Source: Porphyromonadaceae bacterium UBA7332 (GTDB taxonomy: Bacteria > Bacteroidota > Bacteroidia > Bacteroidales > UBA7332). From it: a stretch of 46,022 nt of DNA. Location: assembly GCA_002471225.1 (NCBI GenBank), contig DKPO01000037.1, positions 1 to 46,022 of the forward strand, given 5' to 3'. The position numbers and the translations under genes are program-made. The notes under the pieces were generated by a model, which was not told where the DNA came from, did no database searches, and saw only the letters and a list, made by a program, of their open reading frames with translations. Below are positions 18,232 to 25,995 of the stretch, piece by piece; position 1 is the first letter of the stretch; each line of letters opens with the position of its first letter.

Positions 18232-19512
18232 ATGAAAAGAGACAATCAGATCTTCGAGATCATCGCAAAAGAACATCAACGTCAGTTGAAAGGTATTGAG
18301 CTTATCGCATCAGAAAATTTCGTAAGCGAACAAGTTATGCAAGCTATGGGCTCATGCCTTACTAATAAATATGCCGAAGGTTATCCGGGCAAACGCTACT
18401 ACGGAGGTTGCGAAGTAGTAGATCAAAGTGAACAAATTGCTATCGACCGCGTAAAAGAGTTATTCGGTGCTGCTTATGCCAACGTTCAACCCCATTCGGG
18501 TGCGCAGGCTAATATGGCCGTATTTCTTGCTTGCCTTAATCCGGGAGACAAATTCTTAGGACTAAACCTTTCACATGGAGGTCACCTTACTCACGGATCT
18601 TTGGTTAACTTCTCAGGGTTGCTTTACCATCCGCTTGAATACTCGGTTAAAGAGGACAACGGATATGTAAACTACGAGCAAATGGAAGAAATCGCTTTAC
18701 GCGAAAAACCAAAAATGATCATCGGAGGGGCATCTGCCTACTCTCGCGAATGGGACTACAAGCGTATGCGCGCTATTGCTGATAAAATCGGAGCTATCTT
18801 CATGGTAGATATGGCTCACCCGGCAGGTATGATTGCAGCAGGTATCCTTGATAATCCGGTGAAATATGCACATATCGTAACTTCTACAACACATAAAACA
18901 TTACGTGGACCTCGTGGCGGTATCATTCTTATGGGTGAAGACTTCCCAAATCCTTGGGGTAAAACGACACCTAAAGGCGAAGTAAAAATGATGTCGGCAT
19001 TGCTGGACTCTGCTGTATTCCCTGGTGTACAAGGCGGACCTCTTGAACATGTGATTGCTGCAAAAGCGGTTGCATTTGGCGAAGCACTTCAACCGGAATT
19101 CAAAGAATACCAGCTGCAAGTGAAAAAGAATGCTTCTGCTATGGCTAAAGCTTTCGTTGATAAAGGATACAAAATTATATCTGACGGTACGGACAATCAC
19201 GTGATGCTTATCGATCTTCGCACAAAATTCCCTGAACTGACAGGTAAAGCTGCTGAAAAAGCATTGGTTGAAGCCGATATCACAGTGAATAAAAATATGG
19301 TACCTTACGATTCCCGTTCTCCTTTCCAGACTTCGGGTATCCGTGTCGGAACTCCTGCTATCACAACCCGCGGAGTAAAAGAAGAGTTTATGACTGAAAT
19401 CGTAGATATGATCGACACTGTACTTTCTAATCACGATAATGCCGAAGTAATCAAATCGGTACGTGAAAAAGTAAACGCAATCATGGTTAAATACCCGATG
19501 TTTGCTTACTAA
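18232..19512 (+). CDS. glyA: Serine hydroxymethyltransferase, 426 aa
   Basis: PLP enzyme interconverting serine and glycine with tetrahydrofolate, supplying one-carbon units. The PLP lysine is K222 in TSTTHKTLRGPRGG. The N-terminus has the family signature IELIASENFVS and the YAEGYPGKRYYGG segment of the active site. Normal length. It lies 33 bases after the flavin reductase gene with no terminator between, so it may be read from the pyrB promoter. A strong terminator follows. Confidence 0.98.
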   Translation: MKRDNQIFEIIAKEHQRQLKGIELIASENFVSEQVMQAMGSCLTNKYAEGYPGKRYYGGCEVVDQSEQIAIDRVKELFGAAYANVQPHSGAQANMAVFLACLNPGDKFLGLNLSHGGHLTHGSLVNFSGLLYHPLEYSVKEDNGYVNYEQMEEIALREKPKMIIGGASAYSREWDYKRMRAIADKIGAIFMVDMAHPAGMIAAGILDNPVKYAHIVTSTTHKTLRGPRGGIILMGEDFPNPWGKTTPKGEVKMMSALLDSAVFPGVQGGPLEHVIAAKAVAFGEALQPEFKEYQLQVKKNASAMAKAFVDKGYKIISDGTDNHVMLIDLRTKFPELTGKAAEKALVEADITVNKNMVPYDSRSPFQTSGIRVGTPAITTRGVKEEFMTEIVDMIDTVLSNHDNAEVIKSVREKVNAIMVKYPMFAY

Positions 19513-19534
19513 GAAGTCAATACATTATATAGAG

Positions 19535-19574
19535 AAAAAAGGTCTTTCTGCACATGAGCAGAAAGACCTTTTTT
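19535..19574 (+). terminator. Rho-independent terminator after glyA
   Basis: A perfect 11-bp stem, GGTCTTTCTGC (19541-19551) with GCAGAAAGACC (19558-19568), loop ACATGA, flanked by A6 before and T6 after. The symmetrical A and T tracts would let it also work in the other direction. Confidence 0.92.
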
Positions 19575-19692
19575 AATTTCCCGAAAAAGTAATACCTGAA
19601 ATCTGTTCTCATCTAAAAAAAAATAAATTACTATTGTTACGAAAAACAAACTCGTTCGTTTACTATAATAGAGACAATTAGCTAATTAACTC

Positions 19693-20184
19693 ATGCAACA
19701 ACTGTTTATCCAACTCAAAAGCCGTTTGCTTCGCATAACCGGAAGTTTACTCGGGAATAACGAAGACGCTGCTGATGCCGTGCAAGAAACATTCTGCAGG
19801 CTTTGGCAGATTCGCGACCGATTATACGATGATAAGGACACAACAGCCGTTGCAATCCAAACAGCCAAAAACATTTGTATCGATCAGCTAAGACGAAAAA
19901 AGGTTATCCAATTCGAATCACTTGAAAACAAACATGATCAAAATTCAACTGATAACGCATTGAAGCATTTCGAAGCAACTGATGAATGCAGATATATTCT
20001 TGAACTTATAAACTTGTGTCTAACACCTCTGCAACGTCAAATTTTAGAAATGAGAGAAATTAAAGAGATGGAGATACAAGAAATTGCGACCATTCTGAAT
20101 ATGCAACCTACAGCCGTACGCATGCACTTATCACGTGCCAGAAAAGAGATCCGGAATTTATATATTAAAAAGAACGAAAGATGA
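19693..20184 (+). CDS. ECF-type RNA polymerase sigma factor, 163 aa
   Basis: Two-domain sigma-70 family protein. Region 2 carries DAADAVQETFCRLWQIRDRL at about residues 30-50; region 4 carries LTPLQRQILEMREIKEM and the helix-turn-helix EIATILNMQPTAVRMHLSRARK. No regions 1 or 3, as in ECF factors. Its stop overlaps the start of the next gene by four bases, and that gene encodes a one-TM protein with the layout of an anti-sigma factor. Two more genes for envelope proteins follow. I infer that this sigma responds to an envelope signal and reads its own operon; the target promoter is not identifiable. Confidence 0.92.
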   Translation: MQQLFIQLKSRLLRITGSLLGNNEDAADAVQETFCRLWQIRDRLYDDKDTTAVAIQTAKNICIDQLRRKKVIQFESLENKHDQNSTDNALKHFEATDECRYILELINLCLTPLQRQILEMREIKEMEIQEIATILNMQPTAVRMHLSRARKEIRNLYIKKNER

Positions 20185-20663
20185 ATGATCAATCCGATAA
20201 AATACAAAAAGTGCTTTCTGAGGAAGATTGTAAAAAGCTTCTCGAGAAATATTATGCTGGTGAAACAACTCTCGCTGAAGAGCGATTAATTGATGAATGG
20301 CTCTCGTCCGATAATACACAGACAAATGCTTACAACCCGGATAAAGCAGTAAGAAGCTGGATTGCTGTGTGGAAAAGAGAATATATCCGGAAGGAGAAAT
20401 ATATACATCGAAAAACAGTATATCGCCGCATTGCAAGCATAGCAGCTGTTATTGCTCTTTTATTCTGCTGTTCAGCCACGATTTATTATACTCGTCTCGC
20501 CAATTCTGAATATTATCTGGCTTACATACATAGCGTTAAAATCACAGATGAAGAATTGGTCTTTCAGCAGATGCAACAAAGTATTAACAACGTATCAGAA
20601 AACACCTCTCTAATTGACGAGCAGTTACACGCTGTCTTTGAAGGATTTCAAATAGATGAATAA
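20181..20663 (+). CDS. Putative membrane anti-sigma factor, 160 aa
   Basis: A soluble N-terminal part of about 83 residues with KLLEKYYAGETTLAEERLIDEWL, a segment typical of the cytosolic end of Bacteroidetes anti-sigma proteins, is followed by one membrane helix (about 84-108, IASIAAVIALLFCCSATIYY) and a short periplasmic tail of about 50 residues. No zinc-binding HXXXCXXC motif and no FecR domain. The four-base overlap with the sigma gene supports a role as its partner. The function is inferred from layout and context. Confidence 0.65.
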   Translation: MNDQSDKIQKVLSEEDCKKLLEKYYAGETTLAEERLIDEWLSSDNTQTNAYNPDKAVRSWIAVWKREYIRKEKYIHRKTVYRRIASIAAVIALLFCCSATIYYTRLANSEYYLAYIHSVKITDEELVFQQMQQSINNVSENTSLIDEQLHAVFEGFQIDE

Positions 20664-21126
20664 TCATAAATTATCAATCACTATGAGGTTCAAAATTATT
20701 TTATTTTTTCTCTTTATATCTCTATATGCTTCAGCGCAAAAGGATTTATCCGTCTCGCAATTTTTTGACGGTAAATTCAACAAATCGGAAAAAGCAATAG
20801 TCACCCTTCTGAAAGGCAAAAAACTTACTTTATACAATTTGTCTGTATTTCATAGCATTACGATAAACGATTCTCCGGCTATTGTCCAACAATTCACTGA
20901 TGCCGTCTTATCAGATAAAGAAATGGCGAACCAGGTTGAAATCGTTTATGCCGGCGACAGAGTTTTAGCCTGTTATCTTCAATTAGCTCCTGTGTCTGAC
21001 GACGCAGGACAAAACAGATTTATTTTGTTTCGCTCCCCGAATAAAGACAGTGCGACCCTTATATATATGGAGGGAGAAACAGACCTGGATGAATTAATTA
21101 AACTATTTATTACCAAAAAGAAATAA
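20656..21126 (+). CDS. Small exported protein of unknown function, 156 aa
   Basis: Begins with a signal peptide (FKIILFFLFISLYASAQ) and continues with a compact mixed alpha/beta protein without transmembrane segments. The start at 20656 overlaps the preceding gene by eight bases; ATG 20683 is an alternative that gives a shorter signal n-region. Similar small exported proteins commonly lie in Bacteroidales sigma/anti-sigma cassettes (DUF4252/DUF6108-like), but I cannot assign the family firmly. Expected in the periplasm; role unknown. Confidence 0.6.
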   Translation: MNNHKLSITMRFKIILFFLFISLYASAQKDLSVSQFFDGKFNKSEKAIVTLLKGKKLTLYNLSVFHSITINDSPAIVQQFTDAVLSDKEMANQVEIVYAGDRVLACYLQLAPVSDDAGQNRFILFRSPNKDSATLIYMEGETDLDELIKLFITKKK

Positions 21127-21133
21127 GCAACCT

Positions 21134-22060
21134 ATGAAAGCATTTATCTTATTGACATTAATGATGTCATCCCTACAACTTTTGGCACAAAAGGATACAA
21201 CTAAAGTTATAAGCTTTTCGGATACAACAATCGTTATAAACAACCGAATTATCAAAGTAAACGAAGCAGGAGATAAAATCGATATATCTGTCTATGAGGC
21301 TACCGGAGATACTTTAAGTCGTATTTACGAAACATCTTATCAAAACGGAAAAAAGGAAACCCGTTGGGAGATTTCTGAATCTATAAACTATCCTTTATCT
21401 GATTATATTCATAAGAAAAACAAGAAAAAGCGGACGAACTTTACTCCCCATTGGGCTGGTGTAGGTTTTGGTTTCGTTAATGCAATGAATTCTGATTTTC
21501 ATTTTATCAATGACAATTCACCTCATGGTGTATATATAGATTTTGGCCGTTCTTTCGAAATATTCTGGAATATATTTGACATAGGCGTTCCTCTGTATCA
21601 AGACAAATTAGGTTTCGTTTTTGGACTTGGATTAGACTGGAGAAACTATGTTATGACAGCAAACAAGTATTTCACTTATTCCGATTATCAGATTCAGGTC
21701 AAACCTATGGAAGAAAATGACGAGCTGGATTTTTCACGGATCAAAACAGTCGATCTGACCCTGCCTGTCCTATTGGAATATCAGATTAATGTGGGATGTA
21801 AGAAACTTTATCTGCAAGGAGGAGCACAAGTTAATTTCCGAACTCATTCAAGTCTGAGAAATAAATACAAACTGAATGGTTATCGGGAAAAATATTACAA
21901 AGATGGTATCGGATCGAATCCTGTTAATCTTGACTTAGTTCTGAAAGTTGGATTCGAGAATATCGGATTTTACAGCAAATACAGCCCTAACCGAATGTTT
22001 CAAACAGGAAAAGGACCTGAAATGCATGCCTTTTCAATGGGAGTTGCTCTGACCTATTAG
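21134..22060 (+). CDS. Outer-membrane beta-barrel protein, 308 aa
   Basis: Signal peptide ending LLAQ at about residue 19, then about 80 residues of hydrophilic sequence rich in Thr, Asp and Lys, then a series of alternating strands (VGFGFVNAMNS, GFVFGLGLDWRNYV, KLYLQGGAQVNFR, ALTY at the C-terminus) typical of the porin-family outer-membrane beta-barrel. The seven-base gap to the upstream gene and the terminator after its stop make it the last gene of the sigma cassette. Confidence 0.75.
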   Translation: MKAFILLTLMMSSLQLLAQKDTTKVISFSDTTIVINNRIIKVNEAGDKIDISVYEATGDTLSRIYETSYQNGKKETRWEISESINYPLSDYIHKKNKKKRTNFTPHWAGVGFGFVNAMNSDFHFINDNSPHGVYIDFGRSFEIFWNIFDIGVPLYQDKLGFVFGLGLDWRNYVMTANKYFTYSDYQIQVKPMEENDELDFSRIKTVDLTLPVLLEYQINVGCKKLYLQGGAQVNFRTHSSLRNKYKLNGYREKYYKDGIGSNPVNLDLVLKVGFENIGFYSKYSPNRMFQTGKGPEMHAFSMGVALTY

Positions 22061-22080
22061 TAAACAAATAGTAAACAAAC

Positions 22081-22155
22081 AACCGGTTTTATACCGGTTA
22101 AGGCAAAATATTTATATAAAAGTTCTTTCGTAAATCTATCGAAAGAACTTTTTTT
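22081..22155 (+). terminator. Double hairpin terminator after the sigma cassette
   Basis: A first stem, AACCGGT/ACCGGTT (22081-22099), is followed by a stronger one, AAGTTCTTTCG (22120-22130) with CGAAAGAACTT (22140-22150), and a T7 tract. The second is a standard intrinsic terminator. Confidence 0.85.
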
Positions 22156-22209
22156 ATTTCGGCTCTATTATGCATCTGCTTCTTTGTATAAAACAACAAA
22201 AGAGCTTCA

Positions 22210-22242
22210 TTGTATTTTTGTGTAGTCAAAATACTATATTTG
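22210..22242 (+). promoter_or_regulatory. Promoter for the beta-propeller lipoprotein gene
   Basis: TATATTTG at 22235-22242 matches the Bacteroidetes TAnnTTTG box, with a TTG at 22210-22212 (22 bases apart) as a possible -33 element. A second box, TATTTTTG, lies at 22213-22220. The predicted leader to the ATG at 22337 is about 90 bases and holds no obvious riboswitch. Confidence 0.5.
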
Positions 22243-22336
22243 CAAATAAACCTGATTGATAAAATTTGTGATCCTGATTTTTCAAACCATGAATGAACAC
22301 AAATAAAGCTGTTGATAACTTCTAAAAACAATTCGT

Positions 22337-23455
22337 ATGAAAGGATTATACAGTATCTTCATCGCTTTCGCTCTATGTGCATGCAACAATGTCAAAGAAT
22401 CCACTCCGGATGTTTACGTATTTGATAAAACAAATGCCGTTAATAATGATCTGAGTATATTATTCTCCCAAGTCAATTATATACCTCTTGAAACGACTAC
22501 GGATAATCTCATCGGATTCAATCCACAGCTCTTCGTTTCTCCGCAAAATATTTATGTCTTTGATCAACAGTACAGCAAGCGCGTACTGACATTCGATACA
22601 AAGGGAAACTTCCAGTCATTTATCGGACAAACAGGAAACGGACCCGGAGAGTACGCCATGGCCAAAAACTTTATTGTTGATGAATCTGCCGGCGAAGTCA
22701 TTATCAATGCTACGCCATCCGGCACTCTCTTTCATTATGATCTCAACGGAACTTTTCGTAAAAGTGAGTCACTCGATATTCCGGTTTCATCATTTACGCT
22801 TGCCGACAAAGGTAAGTATTGGATTTATACCGGAGGTAGTACAATGGCTGGTCCGGACAGACTCTATTTATACAACGGTACCCAAAAAGAAAAAGGTTTT
22901 CTGCCTGTTACCTCTGATCGCTCGCCTGCTCATAGCGAATGTTTCAGCAACAGTCCTGTACGTGCTTTCCAGGAAAGCTTCAATGAAAATATTTACCACC
23001 TTGTTGATGACAGTCTGCAACTTGCATATAAATTAAATTTCGGAGCTCTCCAGGTTCCGCAAAATATCGTAGCGGGAATGGGAGGCGCATTTCACACTTA
23101 CCTGACTCAAAATGCCTATATTACTGTATTTCGCTATTTGGAAAATGCGAATTTTATTTACATCGGACTTGTAGAAAACAAGGGCCTTGAATTAGGGGGA
23201 TTATATCATTGGGTTATTGATAAACGTAATGGGAAAAGTCAAGTTATACAGATGGAACCTCAAAGCGAATTTTTTATGGGATTGCAATATCCATTGCAAT
23301 TAACAGCTAACGACGAACTACTATTTCTGATGGATGCATCTTTCTTTCCGCAGATCAATCAAAAATCCAATCCGGTTTTCTATAAAGAAAATATTATTGA
23401 CAAAGTCAGTGAAAATCCCGTATTAACTTCTTGTAAATTGAAACAGCTGAAGTAA
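22337..23455 (+). CDS. 6-bladed beta-propeller lipoprotein, 372 aa
   Basis: Lipoprotein signal with cysteines at residues 14 and 16 (FALCAC), the lipidated one most likely C16. The start of the mature domain, NYIPLETTTDNLIG, followed by NIYVFDQQYSKRVLTFDTKGNF and GNGPGEY, is characteristic of the Bacteroidales 6-bladed beta-propeller family, in which each blade ends in a segment of the kind VFD. Likely surface or periplasmic facing; ligand unknown. It is a single-gene unit with its own promoter. Confidence 0.82.
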   Translation: MKGLYSIFIAFALCACNNVKESTPDVYVFDKTNAVNNDLSILFSQVNYIPLETTTDNLIGFNPQLFVSPQNIYVFDQQYSKRVLTFDTKGNFQSFIGQTGNGPGEYAMAKNFIVDESAGEVIINATPSGTLFHYDLNGTFRKSESLDIPVSSFTLADKGKYWIYTGGSTMAGPDRLYLYNGTQKEKGFLPVTSDRSPAHSECFSNSPVRAFQESFNENIYHLVDDSLQLAYKLNFGALQVPQNIVAGMGGAFHTYLTQNAYITVFRYLENANFIYIGLVENKGLELGGLYHWVIDKRNGKSQVIQMEPQSEFFMGLQYPLQLTANDELLFLMDASFFPQINQKSNPVFYKENIIDKVSENPVLTSCKLKQLK

Positions 23456-23634
23456 ATATATTCCCGGACGAACCGCGAAATTTTGCAGGCTATTTTTCTG
23501 TGCGGAACTACGCTCTAAATACAACTACTCTCAAAATGTCTTTTTAATGGCTTCAATTAACATACAATCAACTGGAATCCAATTTATTATACAGTATATC
23601 TAAGATACAAACAAGTTGTATTAATTTGTTAACT

Positions 23635-23716
23635 GTAGGTCGCACTAAATTGCGACCTACTCCGCACTTTTGTGCGACCTACTTCGCAATTTTGCGCGAT
23701 GTACATCGCACAATTT
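23635..23716. repeat. Cluster of GCGACCTAC palindromic repeats
   Basis: An inverted repeat GTAGGTCGCA-CTAAAT-TGCGACCTAC (23635-23660) runs into three units of about 22 bases: 23651-23672, 23673-23694 (both TGCGACCTACTYCGCAMTTTTG) and a diverged 23695-23716 (CGCGATGTACATCGCACAATTT). It is the only notable structure in the gene-free stretch 23456-23993 apart from the terminator at its right end; the rest is AT-rich with no gene visible. No spacer pattern as in CRISPR. It may act as a transcription end for the propeller gene or be a REP-like element. Confidence 0.75.
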
Positions 23717-23922
23717 ATTTCTACTTGAAAAACAATTAACCAGACCTGAAAAAATATTATTTGCACTTTATCGTAAATTATCTTTAGGCAAAGGAAATAT
23801 TACTCTCTTACATATTATTTACGGGCTTTAATGACATTTCAATAATAGATATTCAAGCCTGGAGTCCTTCGTATGTATCAAATAATATGGTTAAAACGAT
23901 TTATCTCACGAAAAGAATAAAC

Positions 23923-23968
23923 AAAAAAATCCCCTGCTACATCCTTTCGTAAAGATGTTGCAGGGGAT
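23923..23968 (-). terminator. Terminator for the radical SAM gene
   Basis: ATCCCCTGCTACATC (23929-23943) pairs with GATGTTGCAGGGGAT (23954-23968) with one mismatch. On the minus strand the hairpin is followed by a T7 tract, 26 bases beyond the stop of the gene ending at 23994. Confidence 0.9.
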
Positions 23969-23993
23969 CCTTCAATTATCCACTATTGAAATA

Positions 23994-25892
23994 TTATTTT
24001 TTCTTCTTTTTCCCGCCACCTGTCAGTAAGCGTTGAATATAATTAGGTGGAAGAGTTGTTCGAGGTACTTTCGCTTCGAACCATTTATTCAGAGGAAGAT
24101 CAAAGCCCGTTCCGTTCATATAATTATAAAGTGATATACGGAGACCTTCACCAAATTTATCGTGATTACCTCCCGTAGGATCTTCGAATTGGAGATCATT
24201 GCGGGCAAAGCCTTTAAACTCGGGCTCTGTAATGCGAATATTAAATTTATCAGGATCAAGTCCAACAGGACTATGCGCTGTCAAGGCAAAACGATGCCAG
24301 AATCCGGATTGTACCAAACCTGCTTCGAATAACTGTCGAACGACTTCAAGTGAGTCAATCGTTTCCTGTTCGGTCTGTGTAGGAAAACCATACATCAGAT
24401 AAGCATGTACTAATATGCCTGCTTCGGTGAAGTTACGTGTTACTTGTGCCACCTGTTCCAGATTTACACCTTTATTAATCAATTTCAGAATACGTTCGGA
24501 AGCAACTTCCAGCCCACCTGAAACAGCTATACATCCGGCTTCTTTCAACAAGTCGCAAAGTTCGGCCGTAAAACTTTTCTCAAAACGGACATTTCCCCAC
24601 CACACGATTTTCAGATTCCGTCGAAGAAGCTCCTCACTCATAGCCTTCAATAAAACCGGCGGCGCTGCCTCATCTACGAAATGAAATCCGATTTCTCCGG
24701 TTTGACGAATCATATCTTCAATTCTGTCTACCAAATCCGTTACTTTATTGGGTGCATAACGACCTATATAATCTAATGATCCGTCGCAGAAACTACATTT
24801 TCCCCAATAGCAGCCGTGAGCCAACGTCAGTTTATTCCATCTACCGTCACTCCAAAGTTTATGCATTGGATTCAGGCGTTCTATAACTGAAATATAACGT
24901 TCTAAAGGCAGATCAGAATAATCAGGTGTTCCGACTTCGTTTTGCGGACAAGGTTGCTGATTCTTATTATTTTGATAAACAACCTGATTTTTATATCTGT
25001 CCAAATAAAAAGTCCGTACCAGGTGTTCGACAGGCAATTCGTTTTCGATAAAACTCAACAATGGCAACAATGAATCTTCAGCGTCATCAAGTACTACGTA
25101 ATCGATCAGTTCAAACAACCGGGGCTCAGATAGAGAACGCAATTCTGTATTAGGAAAGCCGCCTCCCATTATGATTTTTGTTTGAGGTGCATTTTGCTTT
25201 ACCCATTGAGCTACACGTAATGCACTATAAAGATTGCCCGGAAAAGGTACAGTCAACAGAACAATTTCCGGAGAAACCTTTTCAAAATCAGCTTTGACGG
25301 CCTCTAAGAGAAAATGATCCGTAAAGCGGTAAGGCTGCTGAAGAGCTTCATATAAATCATCATAGGATGAAGCACAACGTCCGAGTCTTTCAGCATAACG
25401 GCTGAAGCCAAACTCTGTATCCACCGTTTCTGATATAAAGTTCGTAAGATCTTCCAGATAACAAGTTGCGATAAAACGAGCTTTATCTTCCATACCGATC
25501 ACACCAAAAGCCCATTCAATTTCCTCTTCATCTGTTTCACGTCCCAGCACAGGCAAATAATCATTTTCGCAGATCGCATACGCCAGAGTGCGATTACGAC
25601 CTTGTAAAAAGGCAATTACCCGATCAATCGTATCCTCATACACCTCGCGGTAATCAAGTACCGAGGCTGCAAAATCCGATAATGAGAGATTAAGCCGCGT
25701 CACCTCATCAAACAATCGGGTCAAACCGTCACGCGAGAAAATGCGTAACATGGTTTCAAGACTCAGGTCTGACTGGAATGACGGGATATGGTGTTCATTG
25801 AAAAAGCCTTTGATATAAGCCGTAGCCGGATAAGGTGTATTTAATTGCGTAAATGGCGGGGTTACCAACCATATTCGTTTATTTGTAAGCAT
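23994..25892 (-). CDS. B12-binding-type radical SAM protein, 632 aa
   Basis: The N-terminal about 300 residues include a Rossmann-like segment (ILVLTVPFPGN-type strand, KIIMGGGFPNTE, IDYVVLDDAEDSLL) matching the cobalamin-binding fold of B12 radical SAM proteins, without a DXHXXG motif. The radical SAM cluster motif is C361YWGKC366SFC369, that is CX4CX2C rather than the usual CX3CX2C. Downstream are VDEAAPP, SGGLEVASERIL and YLMYGFPTQTEQET, the usual SAM-binding strands. The protein ends in GGGKKKKK. A near-consensus -7 box (TACCTTTA, 25924-25931, minus strand) lies about 32 bases before the ATG. Single gene with its own terminator. Substrate unknown. Confidence 0.85.
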   Translation of the reverse strand: MLTNKRIWLVTPPFTQLNTPYPATAYIKGFFNEHHIPSFQSDLSLETMLRIFSRDGLTRLFDEVTRLNLSLSDFAASVLDYREVYEDTIDRVIAFLQGRNRTLAYAICENDYLPVLGRETDEEEIEWAFGVIGMEDKARFIATCYLEDLTNFISETVDTEFGFSRYAERLGRCASSYDDLYEALQQPYRFTDHFLLEAVKADFEKVSPEIVLLTVPFPGNLYSALRVAQWVKQNAPQTKIIMGGGFPNTELRSLSEPRLFELIDYVVLDDAEDSLLPLLSFIENELPVEHLVRTFYLDRYKNQVVYQNNKNQQPCPQNEVGTPDYSDLPLERYISVIERLNPMHKLWSDGRWNKLTLAHGCYWGKCSFCDGSLDYIGRYAPNKVTDLVDRIEDMIRQTGEIGFHFVDEAAPPVLLKAMSEELLRRNLKIVWWGNVRFEKSFTAELCDLLKEAGCIAVSGGLEVASERILKLINKGVNLEQVAQVTRNFTEAGILVHAYLMYGFPTQTEQETIDSLEVVRQLFEAGLVQSGFWHRFALTAHSPVGLDPDKFNIRITEPEFKGFARNDLQFEDPTGGNHDKFGEGLRISLYNYMNGTGFDLPLNKWFEAKVPRTTLPPNYIQRLLTGGGKKKKK

Positions 25893-25995
25893 ATTAGCCG
25901 ATATATTTCTTTATTATTTCATGTAAAGGTATAGAGAAGCATTTATAACAACAAGTATCGATATTATAATCTTCCTGAAATATAACATACTTCTA

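Noticed and set aside
18901..19434. 177-residue minus-strand reading frame opposite glyA
   Set aside because: Lies wholly inside glyA on the other strand; its composition (Ser, His, Cys, Phe rich) is that of an antisense shadow, and glyA is certain.
22098..22331. 77-residue minus-strand reading frame between the barrel and propeller genes
   Set aside because: It spans the terminator hairpin and the promoter boxes of the plus-strand genes and has no family features.
23635..23716. CRISPR array
   Set aside because: Units follow each other without unique spacers, are only 22 bases and diverge; no cas gene is near.
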